64,000 bases of DNA from Ulvibacterium sp965228935 (GTDB taxonomy: Bacteria; Bacteroidota; Bacteroidia; Flavobacteriales; Flavobacteriaceae), in NCBI RefSeq assembly GCF_965228935.1, contig NZ_OZ245846.1, positions 3,720,001-3,784,000 on the forward strand. Reading direction: 5' to 3'. Below, in pieces: positions 44,283 through 53,186 of the stretch (the first letter of the stretch is position 1; every line of letters begins with the position of its first letter). Both the position numbers and the translations under genes were made by a program. Below the pieces are notes generated by a model. The model ran no database searches. It was not told the origin of the DNA and saw nothing but the letters and a program-made list of their open reading frames with translations.

Positions 44283-45020
44283 ATGGATAAGATCGATATC
44301 AATTGCGATGTAGGGGAAGGGATAGGAAACGAAGGGGAACTATTTCCTTTTATTTCTTCCTGCAATATTGCCTGTGGAGGACATGCCGGAAGTAAACGGA
44401 CCATGATAGAAACCACACAATTGGCCAAGCAGTGGGGCGTGAGGATCGGGGCACATCCTTCCTATCCGGACAAAGAGAATTTTGGAAGGGTTTCCATGGA
44501 TATTGCCGAAAATCTATTAATCGAGACCATCCAGGAACAAATTGAAAGCCTGGCGGCTATCCTAACAGAAGAAGGATTGGATTTACACCATATAAAGTTA
44601 CATGGGGCGCTGTACAATGATGTAGCCAGGGACAACAACCTTGCCCTAACAGTATTGGAAGCATTGGAAAAGCACAAACCCGAAATACCTATTTATGTGC
44701 CTTACGCTTCGGCCATGGCCACAGAAGCCATAAATCAGGGATTTTCCATACTATATGAAGCTTTTGGAGATCGAAGATACCGAAGCGACCTAAGTCTGGT
44801 TCCAAGAAGTTTGCCCGAGGCCGTCATTAAAGACCCAAAGGAGGTACTGCAACAAGTAGTCTCCATTGTAAAGAGCGGAAAGGTAAAACTATCTAATGAA
44901 GATTCAACCAATATTTTGGCGGATACCATATGTATTCATGGCGATAACCCTTTTGCTTTACAAATTGTATCGTATCTTTCCCAAGAATTACCAAACCACA
45001 ACATCCAACTAAAAAAGTGA
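44283..45020 (+). CDS. pxpA: 5-oxoprolinase subunit A (LamB/YcsF family)
   Basis: PxpA with PxpB and PxpC forms the ATP-dependent prokaryotic 5-oxoprolinase, cleaving pyroglutamate to glutamate. The 245-residue protein shows the LamB/YcsF signatures DINCDVGEGIGN and SSCNIACGGHAGSKRTM, and the HLHGALYNDVAR-like block (LHHIKLHGALYND). It starts right after the Nramp-like stop and its stop overlaps the pxpB GTG by 4 bp, so translation is coupled along the operon. Confidence 0.95.
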   Translation: MDKIDINCDVGEGIGNEGELFPFISSCNIACGGHAGSKRTMIETTQLAKQWGVRIGAHPSYPDKENFGRVSMDIAENLLIETIQEQIESLAAILTEEGLDLHHIKLHGALYNDVARDNNLALTVLEALEKHKPEIPIYVPYASAMATEAINQGFSILYEAFGDRRYRSDLSLVPRSLPEAVIKDPKEVLQQVVSIVKSGKVKLSNEDSTNILADTICIHGDNPFALQIVSYLSQELPNHNIQLKK

Positions 45021-45754
45021 CCCACTATCCAATCTCCATACGACCTTTTGGCGTACATGCCGTTTTAATAGAATGGCCCGATGAAGTGAACGAGGCCATC
45101 CTGGAAAATATTCTACAATTTCAAAACCATCTCAAGGTGAACCATTTAGATGAAGAGGAATGGGAGATGATTCCGGCGTATAATTCACTGACCCTAATTT
45201 ACAGAAAGGCACCGATCCATTTCTCGGAATTTGAAGAACAATTAAAAACGTGGTATGCCCAATTGGAAGAAACATCCTTGCCCCAAAGATACATTTGGCG
45301 ACTTCCGGTTTGTTACGACCTGGAATTTGGTATAGATCTAAAGAGTGTTTCGGAAAAATTGGAAAAGGATGTAGAAGAAATCATAAATCTACATACAAGT
45401 TATACTTATACGGTGTATGGAATAGGGTTTTTACCTGGATTTATGTATCTGGGCGGTTTACCGCCATCATTGGAAGTCCCTAGAAGGGCGGAACCTAGGC
45501 TTAAGGTAAAAAAAGGCTCGGTTGGTCTGGCAGCTAAACAAACCGGGATCTATCCGCAGGAATCCCCAGGGGGGTGGAATATTATCGGAAGCTGTTCAGT
45601 GCCAATGTTCGATCCTAAAAAGAAAGACCCCTGTTTTGTCAACGTAGGGGATAAGGTGCAATTCTACTCCATTACTAAAGCGGAATACGATTTGTTCAAA
45701 ATCGAGGGAGAAGTGGGCATTTATAAATTGGAAAAAACCAAATGGGATGCTTAA
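45017..45754 (+). CDS. pxpB: 5-oxoprolinase subunit B (KipI-like)
   Basis: The 245-residue PxpB/KipI homologue begins with GTG at 45017, overlapping pxpA by 4 bp (GTGA). The allophanate hydrolase subunit 1 fold is seen in YTYTVYGIGFLPGFMYLGGLP, VPRRAEPRLKVKKGSVGLA and the C-terminal GGWNIIGSCSVPMFDPKKKDPCFVNVGDKVQF. In B. subtilis KipI also inhibits the sporulation kinase KinA; that role is not expected in this lineage. Confidence 0.95.
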   Translation: MTHYPISIRPFGVHAVLIEWPDEVNEAILENILQFQNHLKVNHLDEEEWEMIPAYNSLTLIYRKAPIHFSEFEEQLKTWYAQLEETSLPQRYIWRLPVCYDLEFGIDLKSVSEKLEKDVEEIINLHTSYTYTVYGIGFLPGFMYLGGLPPSLEVPRRAEPRLKVKKGSVGLAAKQTGIYPQESPGGWNIIGSCSVPMFDPKKKDPCFVNVGDKVQFYSITKAEYDLFKIEGEVGIYKLEKTKWDA

Positions 45755-46586
45755 AGTATTAAAGTCAGGTCTGTTTACAACCATTCAGGATGCGGGAAGG
45801 TTTGGATACCTGAACAAAGGAGTGCCCGTTGCCGGTTTTATGGATACAGCTTCCGCCCATAAGGTCAACCAGCTTTTGGAGAATAATGTGAATTCTGCGA
45901 TAATGGAGATTACGATGACGGGGCCTACCTTGGAATTTGATAAACCCACGTTTATATGTATTGGAGGTGCAAAGCATTCCGTGACCTTGAACAATAATCC
46001 TATTGGACACTTCAAAGTACATAAAGTCTTACCGGGTGACGTCTTGTCCTATGGTAAACTGGAAAAGGGTTTTCGAAGTTATCTGGCCGTCAAAAATGGT
46101 TTCAGGACAGATAAAATATTAGGAAGCCATTCCATGTATGCGCCAGTGACGCCCAAGAGCCATTTGGAGGACAACGAGACCATTCCATATGATAGCTGTG
46201 AAGTGTTTTCCCCTAAGATCGTTGAATTAAAGGTCGATTCCGTTTTGGACAATAAGGTATTGGCCGTTTCCAAGGGGCCTGAATATGGGCTTTTGGTCGA
46301 TAAGCAGTTGGAAGCCTTGTTTTTTAAGGAGTTTACTGTAGCTAACGAAAACGATCGTATGGCCTATCAGCTAGTGGAACATATAGCAGGGCATAAGGTA
46401 AGCATGCTGACCTCTGCCACCTTGCCGGGAACGGTACAGCTTACGCCATCCGGGAAGATCATGATATTGATGAAGGACGGCCAAACGACCGGGGGGTATC
46501 CTAGAATATTTCAACTTTCGGACCATGCCATCTCTATTTTGGCCCAAAAGAAATTTGGTGACACGATTACATTTAAATTGGGCTAA
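45747..46586 (+). CDS. pxpC: 5-oxoprolinase subunit C (KipA-like)
   Basis: The 279-residue PxpC/KipA homologue (allophanate hydrolase subunit 2 family) opens with LFTTIQDAGRFGYLNKGVPVAGFMD, the family signature. It continues with IMEITMTGPTLEFDKPTFICIGGA and VQLTPSGKIMILMKDGQTTGGYPRI. Its ATG overlaps the pxpB end by 8 bp. With PxpA and PxpB it completes the oxoprolinase. No dedicated terminator is seen before the ilv leader 70 bp downstream. Confidence 0.95.
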   Translation: MLKVLKSGLFTTIQDAGRFGYLNKGVPVAGFMDTASAHKVNQLLENNVNSAIMEITMTGPTLEFDKPTFICIGGAKHSVTLNNNPIGHFKVHKVLPGDVLSYGKLEKGFRSYLAVKNGFRTDKILGSHSMYAPVTPKSHLEDNETIPYDSCEVFSPKIVELKVDSVLDNKVLAVSKGPEYGLLVDKQLEALFFKEFTVANENDRMAYQLVEHIAGHKVSMLTSATLPGTVQLTPSGKIMILMKDGQTTGGYPRIFQLSDHAISILAQKKFGDTITFKLG

Positions 46587-46623
46587 TGTTTTCGATTCCC
46601 TAAAAATAAAGTTGAAAGGCAAG

Positions 46624-46655
46624 TTTTGTCACTATCTTTTTTTTATGTAATATTG
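46624..46655 (+). promoter_or_regulatory. Candidate promoter of the ilv leader transcript
   Basis: TTTTG (46624-46628), 19 bp, then TAATATTG (46648-46655) fits the Bacteroidota -33/-7 pattern with one mismatch in the -7 box. The transcript would start about at the leader ATG (46660), so the leader peptide may be translated from a leaderless mRNA. Confidence 0.45.
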
Positions 46656-46659
46656 GGGC

Positions 46660-46716
46660 ATGGATAAAAATCCTAATATAAATCATGTGGTTCTTGTCGT
46701 CTGCCTAGGTGGATGA
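46660..46716 (+). CDS. ilvL: ilv operon leader peptide
   Basis: An 18-codon frame, MDKNPNINHVVLVVCLGG, from ATG 46660-46662 to TGA 46714-46716. Six of eight codons before the final Gly-Gly are for Val, Leu or Cys, with a Val-Val-Leu-Val-Val run at 46687-46701. The tail of the frame overlaps the start of a base-pairing segment that competes with the downstream terminator. This is the standard design of a branched-chain amino acid leader peptide. No ribosome binding site is seen. Confidence 0.75.
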   Translation: MDKNPNINHVVLVVCLGG

Positions 46717-46780
46717 TACGGATTTGCATTGTTTGATGGAAAGCCTGTATCGAATACGATTTGATACAGGCTTTTTCTTT
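46715..46780 (+). promoter_or_regulatory. Transcription attenuator of the ilv operon (antiterminator and terminator)
   Basis: The terminator is a 12-bp stem, AAAGCCTGTATC (46740-46751) with GATACAGGCTTT (46763-46774), an 11-nt loop and a T-rich run TTCTTT. The alternative helix pairs GATACGG (46715-46721, beginning in the leader stop codon) with CTGTATC (46745-46751), using one G-T pair, and would destroy the terminator. A ribosome stalled in the Val/Leu run leaves 46715-46721 free; one that reaches the stop covers it. Confidence 0.8.
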
Positions 46781-46992
46781 GATAAGAGCGCATGAGGTGC
46801 GGATTGCGAACCCTATAGTTTCTATTGAATATGATATGGATTAATGACCTATTTATCTGATTATTAGAGTTATAAATAAATATTATGGTAATTGGATTTA
46901 GACCAATCTTTTTTGTTAAAAAAATGCGGTAGAGGAAAGATTTATCTTTGATTGTCAAAAAATACCAAACCGAATAAATTGTTAGGATAAAA

Positions 46993-48669
46993 ATGGAATT
47001 AAACAAGTACAGTAAGACCATCACCCAAAATGACACCCAGCCAGGGTCACAGGCCATGCTTTATGCCATTGGACTTACCGAGGAAGATTTGAAGAAACCG
47101 TTTATTGGGATTGGAAGCACAGGCTATGAGGGAAATCCCTGCAATATGCATTTGAACGATTTGGCAAAGTATGCTAAGGAAGGAGTCGCCGAGGGAGGAT
47201 CTGTAGGATTGATATTTAATACGATAGGTGTAAGCGATGGGATTTCCATGGGCACCTTTGGGATGCGTTATTCACTTCCTTCCCGGGATATTATTGCCGA
47301 TTCCATGGAAACCGTGGTACAGGCCATGAACTATGATGGGCTGGTTACCATAGTAGGCTGTGACAAGAACATGCCCGGTGCCCTTATGGCCATGATACGA
47401 TTGGATAGACCATCCATTATGATTTATGGTGGTACCATTGCGTCTGGGTGTTATAAAGATAAAAAGCTGGATATCGTTTCCGCTTTTGAGGCTTGGGGCG
47501 AGAAAGTCGCAGGCTCAATGAATGAAGCGGATTATAAGGGGGTAATCCAAAATGCTTGTCCGGGCGCAGGAGCATGTGGCGGCATGTACACGGCCAATAC
47601 CATGGCTTCCGGAATAGAGGCCCTTGGGATGGCACTGCCCTATAATTCGTCCAATCCCGCTACGGGAAAGGACAAGAAGCCCGATTGTCTAAAAGCCGGA
47701 AAAGCCATGCAAAAGCTTTTGGAAAAAGATTTGAAACCCAGTGATATTATCACAAAAAAATCGTTGGAAAATGCCATCCGGCTGGTGATTTTAACCGGTG
47801 GATCCACAAATGCGGTTTTGCACTTTTTGGCGATAGCCAAGGCCGCCAATGTGGATTTCACCTTGGACGATTTTCAGCGCATTAGTGATAGCACGCCTTT
47901 TTTGGCCGATTTAAAGCCCAGTGGCCGTTACCTTATGGAAGACCTCCACAAGGTAGGAGGAACCCCGGCAGTACTGAAATTTATGCTGGAAAACGGAATG
48001 TTACATGGCGAATGTATGACAGTAACGGGAAGGTCGGTTGCCGAAAATCTTGCTGAAGTACCTAGTCTTGCAGAGGGACAACAGGTGATAATGCCATTGG
48101 ACAAACCTATAAAACCTACCGGTCATTTAAGGATATTGTATGGAAACTTGGCTGAGGATGGCGCTGTGGCCAAAATAACGGGTAAGGAAGGATTGCACTT
48201 TACCGGTCCCGCCAAAGTTTTTGAAAGTGAATTCGAGGCCAATACGGGTATTGGAGCGGGTCTGGTGCAGAAAGGCAATGTAGTGGTCATCCGTTATGAA
48301 GGCCCTAAGGGAGGCCCAGGGATGCCCGAAATGTTGAAGCCTACTTCGGCAATTATGGGTGCCGGGTTAGGAAAGGAAGTAGCCTTGATCACGGACGGAC
48401 GTTTTTCCGGAGGAACGCATGGCTTTGTGGTTGGACACGTCTCGCCGGAAGCCCAGGAGGGAGGAAATATTGCCCTGATTCAGGATGGAGATATGATAAC
48501 GATAGATGCCGAGAAGAATATTATTTCAGCAGATCTAACGGATGAAGAACTCCAACAAAGGCGTGCCAATTGGAAGCAGCCCGATCTAAAGGTAAAGAGA
48601 GGTAGTTTATATAAATATGCAAAAACGGTATCATCGGCCTCCCAGGGTTGTGTTACCGATGAGATATAG
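46993..48669 (+). CDS. ilvD: Dihydroxy-acid dehydratase
   Basis: Iron-sulfur dehydratase of valine and isoleucine synthesis, third common step. The 558-residue protein has conserved cluster or active-site Cys regions GNPCNMHLNDLAKYAKEG, VGCDKNMPGALMA and CPGAGACGGMYTANTM, and the C-terminal RFSGGTHGFVVGHVSPEA. It is the first structural gene of the ilv operon, 277 bp downstream of the leader peptide, and ilvB begins 4 bp after its stop. It is expected to be controlled by the leader attenuator; a second promoter in the A/T-rich gap cannot be excluded. Confidence 0.96.
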   Translation: MELNKYSKTITQNDTQPGSQAMLYAIGLTEEDLKKPFIGIGSTGYEGNPCNMHLNDLAKYAKEGVAEGGSVGLIFNTIGVSDGISMGTFGMRYSLPSRDIIADSMETVVQAMNYDGLVTIVGCDKNMPGALMAMIRLDRPSIMIYGGTIASGCYKDKKLDIVSAFEAWGEKVAGSMNEADYKGVIQNACPGAGACGGMYTANTMASGIEALGMALPYNSSNPATGKDKKPDCLKAGKAMQKLLEKDLKPSDIITKKSLENAIRLVILTGGSTNAVLHFLAIAKAANVDFTLDDFQRISDSTPFLADLKPSGRYLMEDLHKVGGTPAVLKFMLENGMLHGECMTVTGRSVAENLAEVPSLAEGQQVIMPLDKPIKPTGHLRILYGNLAEDGAVAKITGKEGLHFTGPAKVFESEFEANTGIGAGLVQKGNVVVIRYEGPKGGPGMPEMLKPTSAIMGAGLGKEVALITDGRFSGGTHGFVVGHVSPEAQEGGNIALIQDGDMITIDAEKNIISADLTDEELQQRRANWKQPDLKVKRGSLYKYAKTVSSASQGCVTDEI

Positions 48670-48673
48670 TTGT

Positions 48674-50407
48674 ATGGAAACAATAAAATTGAAAAAGGAT
48701 CAGTCCACGAAGAAGACAGGTATCAAGATTACCGGTGCCGAGGCAATTATCCATTGTTTATTGGCAGAAGGCGTAGATTTGATCTATGGTTACCCCGGAG
48801 GGGCGATTATGCCGGTCTATGATGAGTTGTACAAGTTTCAGGATAGGCTGACACACATTTTAACAAGGCATGAACAAGGTGCTACGCATGCGGCCCAGGG
48901 ATACGCCCGGGTTACCGGAAATGTAGGGGTGGCCATGGCAACTTCCGGTCCGGGAGCAACAAATTTGGTTACCGGACTGGCTGACGCACAAATAGACTCT
49001 ACTCCCATAGTCTGCATTACGGGACAGGTTCCAAGACATTTATTGGGATCGGATGCGTTTCAGGAAACGGATATCATAGGAATATCCACTCCCGTGACCA
49101 AATGGAACCACCAGATTACCAAGGCTGCGGAAATTCCCGAAGTCATGGCCAAGGCATTTTATATCGCCAAGTCCGGTCGTCCTGGCCCGATTCTTATCGA
49201 TATTACGAAGAACGCCCAATTTGAGGAATTTGAATTTAGCTATGAAAAATGTACGGGAGTACGTAGCTATAAGCCCGTACCGGAACCGAGTATAAAAGCC
49301 ATTGAGGCAGCGGCGGAATTGATCAATGCGGCGAAAAAGCCTTATATCGTTTGGGGACAAGGGGTTATTTTGGGAAAGGCCGAGGAGGCTTTGAAAGCAT
49401 TTGTTGAAAAAGCCGGGATTCCGGCGGCATGGACCATCATGGGAGAATCCGCTCTGCCCACCAGCCATCCCTTGAATGTTGGTATGGTAGGAATGCACGG
49501 TAATTATGGGCCCAATGTACTGACCAACGAATGTGATGTTCTTATTGCCATTGGAATGCGATTTGATGATCGGGTGACTGGTAATTTGGATACCTATGCC
49601 AAACAAGCAAAGATTATTCATTTTGAAATCGATCCCGCTGAGGTCAATAAGAATGTTCCCGTAGATATTGCAGTACTGGGCAATGCCAAAACTACTTTGG
49701 AGCTCATACTTCCGCTTATCAATGAAAACTCCCATGAGAAGTGGCGCAAGGAGTTTGATAAGAAATATGAGGAAGAGTTTGCACAGGTGATAGAAAAGGA
49801 CCTGCATCCCACCAAACCAGGCCTAACTATGGGAGAAGTCATTGAGGAAATCAATTTGGCTTCGGGGCATGATGCCGTTATGGTTACGGATGTTGGTCAA
49901 CATCAGATGGTAGCCTGCAGATATGCCAAATTCAAGAATAGCAAAAGCAATATAACGTCAGGAGGATTAGGAACCATGGGTTTTGCGTTGCCTGCGGCAA
50001 TTGGGGCCAAAATGGGCGCCATGGACAGGGAGGTCGTGGCCATTATAGGGGACGGGGGATACCAAATGACCATTCAAGAGTTGGGTGTCATCTTTCAACA
50101 TAATATTCCTGTAAAGATTGTAGTACTCAACAATGACCATTTAGGCATGGTGCGGCAATGGCAGGAACTCTTTTTTGAGAGCAGGTACGCCTCTACGGTC
50201 ATGACCAATCCGGATTTTGTAAAGATTGCGGAAGGATATCATATAGAGGCCAAACGTGTCACGGAACGTAAGGATTTAAAAGAGGCGGTTCAGGAAATGA
50301 TGGCTTCTAAAAACCCATATTTCCTTGAGGTTAGGGTGGAAAAAGAGGATAATGTGTTTCCTATGATACCATCCGGTGCTTCGGTATCCGATATTCGATT
50401 GAAATAA
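48674..50407 (+). CDS. ilvB: Acetolactate synthase large subunit
   Basis: Thiamine diphosphate- and FAD-dependent acetohydroxyacid synthase, the first step of valine, leucine and isoleucine synthesis. The ATG at 48674 gives 577 residues; the earlier in-frame codon at 48617 lies inside ilvD and is rejected. Key parts are YGYPGGAIMPVYDEL, HEQGATHAAQGYARVTG (the catalytic Glu), the FAD region DDRVTGNLDTYAKQA, and the TPP motif GDGGYQMTIQELGVIFQHNIPVKIVVLNN. It is followed not by ilvN but by a methyltransferase gene. Confidence 0.96.
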   Translation: METIKLKKDQSTKKTGIKITGAEAIIHCLLAEGVDLIYGYPGGAIMPVYDELYKFQDRLTHILTRHEQGATHAAQGYARVTGNVGVAMATSGPGATNLVTGLADAQIDSTPIVCITGQVPRHLLGSDAFQETDIIGISTPVTKWNHQITKAAEIPEVMAKAFYIAKSGRPGPILIDITKNAQFEEFEFSYEKCTGVRSYKPVPEPSIKAIEAAAELINAAKKPYIVWGQGVILGKAEEALKAFVEKAGIPAAWTIMGESALPTSHPLNVGMVGMHGNYGPNVLTNECDVLIAIGMRFDDRVTGNLDTYAKQAKIIHFEIDPAEVNKNVPVDIAVLGNAKTTLELILPLINENSHEKWRKEFDKKYEEEFAQVIEKDLHPTKPGLTMGEVIEEINLASGHDAVMVTDVGQHQMVACRYAKFKNSKSNITSGGLGTMGFALPAAIGAKMGAMDREVVAIIGDGGYQMTIQELGVIFQHNIPVKIVVLNNDHLGMVRQWQELFFESRYASTVMTNPDFVKIAEGYHIEAKRVTERKDLKEAVQEMMASKNPYFLEVRVEKEDNVFPMIPSGASVSDIRLK

Positions 50408-50457
50408 TAAAGATTTTTTGAGTTTTCGAAACCGATAGGTCTAATCCAAGCCGGATC

Positions 50458-51042
50458 ATGAACGATACCCATATTCTTGATAAGCCAAAAATCCATTCGG
50501 AAATTGAACGTAGGTGTATTGAAATAGGCTTTACGATGCCTTCCGATCTCTACATAGGTTCGTTGTTGAAAACTTTGGTAACGAGCAGACCCAAAGGCAG
50601 TTTTTTGGAACTGGGTACCGGAATAGGACTAAGTCTGTCCTGGATGGTGGATGGAATGGACAACGAATCGGTTTTGGTAACGGTGGATAACGACCTAGAA
50701 TTGATTGCCATCGCTGAGGAATATTTTGGGGACGATCCAAGAATCCAAATCCTCTGCCAAGATGCATCCACTTGGATAAAAACGTATTCCGGGGCAAAAT
50801 TCGATTTGATTTTTGCGGATGCCTGGCCGGGAAAGTACAGTGAAATCGATGAAGTCCTTAATTTGGTAAAAGTAGGCGGTTTTTATGTGGTTGATGATAT
50901 GACGGCCCAACCCAATTGGCCGGAAGGGCATCAGGAAAATGTAGATGGATTGGTTGCCTATTTGGAAAAAAGAAAAGATTTCAATCTTACAAAAATGAAC
51001 TGGTCCACAGGATTGATCGTGGCCGTTAAAACTGAGACCTGA
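50458..51042 (+). CDS. SAM-dependent methyltransferase inside the ilv operon
   Basis: A 194-residue class I methyltransferase of the O-methyltransferase or predicted-methyltransferase type. Motif I is FLELGTGIGLSLSWMVDG, the acidic strand end is TVDNDLELIAIAEEYF, and the post-core is FDLIFADAWPGKYSEIDEVLNLVKVGGFYVVDDM. It lies 50 bp after ilvB and 41 bp before ilvN, on the same strand, so it is transcribed with the pathway genes although acetolactate synthase subunits are normally adjacent. The methylated substrate is unknown. Confidence 0.85.
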   Translation: MNDTHILDKPKIHSEIERRCIEIGFTMPSDLYIGSLLKTLVTSRPKGSFLELGTGIGLSLSWMVDGMDNESVLVTVDNDLELIAIAEEYFGDDPRIQILCQDASTWIKTYSGAKFDLIFADAWPGKYSEIDEVLNLVKVGGFYVVDDMTAQPNWPEGHQENVDGLVAYLEKRKDFNLTKMNWSTGLIVAVKTET

Positions 51043-51083
51043 CAGGTGTTCAAAGCCCGTCAAAGTCTATTAAAAAAAGATTT

Positions 51084-51614
51084 ATGAAAAAACAATGGTT
51101 CACCATATCCGTATATTCTGAGAACAATGTAGGGTTGTTGAATAGGATATCAGGGATATTCTTAAAGAGACACATTAATGTAGAAAGCTTAAATGTCTCA
51201 AAATCAGAAATTGAACATGTTTCCAAGTTTACCATAGTAGTGAACACCACAGAGGATTGGACCCGTAAGATTGTCGCTCAAATTGAAAAACAGATAGAGG
51301 TCATAAAGGCCTTCTACCATACCGATGATGAAACTATTTATCAGGAGTCCGCCCTGTTTAAGATTGCATCACATTTGCTGTTCGATGAGCGACAAATACA
51401 GAACATCATCAAAGAGAGCAATTCCCAGATAGTTACCGTTTCGCGGGATTTCTTTGTATTGGCAAAGACAGGTAGGCGCCATGAAATAGATGAAATGCAT
51501 GATGCGCTGGAACCCTTTGGGATTATGCAGTTTGTCCGTTCCGGGCGGATAACCGTTACGAAAGCAGAGATGCCCATTACCGCTATGTTGGAAGATTTTT
51601 ATCAAGATAAGTAA
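51084..51614 (+). CDS. ilvN: Acetolactate synthase small (regulatory) subunit
   Basis: ACT-domain regulatory subunit that gives valine feedback inhibition and full activity to the large subunit. The 176 residues start with KKQWFTISVYSENNVGLLNRISGIFLKRHINVESLNVS, the ACT domain, and continue with a second domain (RDFFVLAKTGRRHEIDEMHDAL). The ligand-binding glycine segment NVGLLNRISGIF is present. It sits between the methyltransferase and ilvC, with a 36-bp gap to ilvC. Confidence 0.95.
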   Translation: MKKQWFTISVYSENNVGLLNRISGIFLKRHINVESLNVSKSEIEHVSKFTIVVNTTEDWTRKIVAQIEKQIEVIKAFYHTDDETIYQESALFKIASHLLFDERQIQNIIKESNSQIVTVSRDFFVLAKTGRRHEIDEMHDALEPFGIMQFVRSGRITVTKAEMPITAMLEDFYQDK

Positions 51615-51650
51615 AACCTAAACTTTTAAATATTAAAACGAGAACACAAA

Positions 51651-53126
51651 ATGGCAAATTATTTTAATACGCTATCCTTACGAGATCAATTAGCACAATT
51701 GGGAAAGTGTAGATTCATGGAATCCAATGAATTTTCGGATGGCGTATCCGCATTGAAAGGAAAGAAAATCGTTATTGTAGGCTGCGGTGCCCAAGGCCTG
51801 AACCAGGGCCTAAATATGCGGGATTCAGGACTCGATATTTCATACACCCTTAGGGAAGCGGCCATAAAGGAGCAGCGCCAATCCTATAAGAACGCAACAG
51901 AAAATGGTTTCACGGTGGGGACCTACCAAGAACTTGTTCCAGAAGCCGATGTGGTCATTAACCTAACACCGGACAAACAACATACCAGTGTTATCAATGC
52001 GGTGATGCCCTTGATGAAGAAAGGAGCTACCTTGTCCTATTCCCATGGTTTTAACATCGTTGAGGAGGGAATGCAAATACGTGAGGACCTTACCGTAATC
52101 ATGGTTGCCCCAAAATGCCCGGGCTCCGAGGTGCGGGAAGAATATAAAAGGGGATTTGGCGTACCGACCTTGATCGCGGTTCACCCGAATAATGATCCCC
52201 AAGGGAAAGGTCTGGAACAGGCCAAGGCATACGCCGTAGGTACGGGTGGCCACAGGGCAGGAGTTTTGGAATCTTCCTTTGTCGCCGAGGTAAAGTCCGA
52301 CCTAATGGGGGAACAGACCATTCTTTGTGGTCTGCTACAAACCGGTTCCATTCTTTGTTTCGATAAGATGATCGAGAAAGGTGTTGAACCCGGATATGCT
52401 TCCAAATTGATTCAATATGGCTGGGAGACCGTTACCGAAGGCATGAAATATGGAGGAATCACCAATATGATGGACCGCTTGTCCAATCCGGCAAAAATAA
52501 AAGCCTTTGAGCTTTCCGAAGAGTTAAAGGACATTATGCGACCCCTATTCCACAAGCATATGGACGACATCATGACAGGGTATTTTTCCAAGACCATGAT
52601 GGAAGATTGGGCCAATGACGACAAAAACTTATTGGAATGGCGGGCCGCCACGGGAGAAACAGCTTTTGAAAAGACTCCGGCCGGAGATGATAAAATCTCG
52701 GAACAGGAGTATTATGATAATGGTGTTTTAATGGTCGCTTTTGTAAGGGCGGGCGTAGAATTGGCGTATGAGTCCATGACGGAATCCGGAATCATTGGCG
52801 AGTCCGCTTACTATGAATCCCTGCATGAAACACCTTTGATCGCCAACACCATAGCTCGAAAAAAATTATTCGAGATGAACAGGGTAATTTCGGATACGGC
52901 GGAATATGGTTGTTATCTGTTTGATCATGCCTGTAAGCCCTTATTAGCGGATTTCATGGAAAAAATAGATGCTGACGTCATTGGCACTCCTTACGTTGAA
53001 GGTAAGGATACAGGGGTGGATAATGCCAAATTGATTGCGGTAAACAAATCACTCCGGGAACATCCGGTAGAGATTGTCGGATCCCGTCTCAGGGAGTCCA
53101 TGACCGCAATGAAACCCATTGTTTAA
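51651..53126 (+). CDS. ilvC: Ketol-acid reductoisomerase, class II (long form)
   Basis: Isomerises and reduces acetolactate or acetohydroxybutyrate using NADPH and Mg2+. It has 491 residues, the length of the class II (E. coli-type) enzyme with a duplicated C-terminal knotted domain, versus about 330 for class I. The Rossmann fingerprint is GCGAQGLNQGLNMRDSG, and the segments APKCPGSEVREEYKRGFG and DLMGEQTILCGLLQTGS are family marks. It is the last gene of the ilv operon, with a terminator at 53133-53158. Confidence 0.96.
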   Translation: MANYFNTLSLRDQLAQLGKCRFMESNEFSDGVSALKGKKIVIVGCGAQGLNQGLNMRDSGLDISYTLREAAIKEQRQSYKNATENGFTVGTYQELVPEADVVINLTPDKQHTSVINAVMPLMKKGATLSYSHGFNIVEEGMQIREDLTVIMVAPKCPGSEVREEYKRGFGVPTLIAVHPNNDPQGKGLEQAKAYAVGTGGHRAGVLESSFVAEVKSDLMGEQTILCGLLQTGSILCFDKMIEKGVEPGYASKLIQYGWETVTEGMKYGGITNMMDRLSNPAKIKAFELSEELKDIMRPLFHKHMDDIMTGYFSKTMMEDWANDDKNLLEWRAATGETAFEKTPAGDDKISEQEYYDNGVLMVAFVRAGVELAYESMTESGIIGESAYYESLHETPLIANTIARKKLFEMNRVISDTAEYGCYLFDHACKPLLADFMEKIDADVIGTPYVEGKDTGVDNAKLIAVNKSLREHPVEIVGSRLRESMTAMKPIV

Positions 53127-53132
53127 CAATTG

Positions 53133-53158
53133 AATCCCTGAGAAATCGGGGATTTTTT
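53133..53158 (+). terminator. Terminator after ilvC
   Basis: AATCCC (53133-53138) pairs with GGGATT (53149-53154) around a short A-rich loop and is followed by TTTTT. It ends the ilv transcript before gapN. Confidence 0.75.
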
Positions 53159-53186
53159 TATCATATCGATTACATAGTTATTTTTT

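Noticed and set aside
46909..46950. Second promoter just before ilvD (TTTTTTG and TATCTTTG)
   Set aside because: The -7 box is a good match but the spacing of 27 bp to the -33 word is too long; left as possible, not called.
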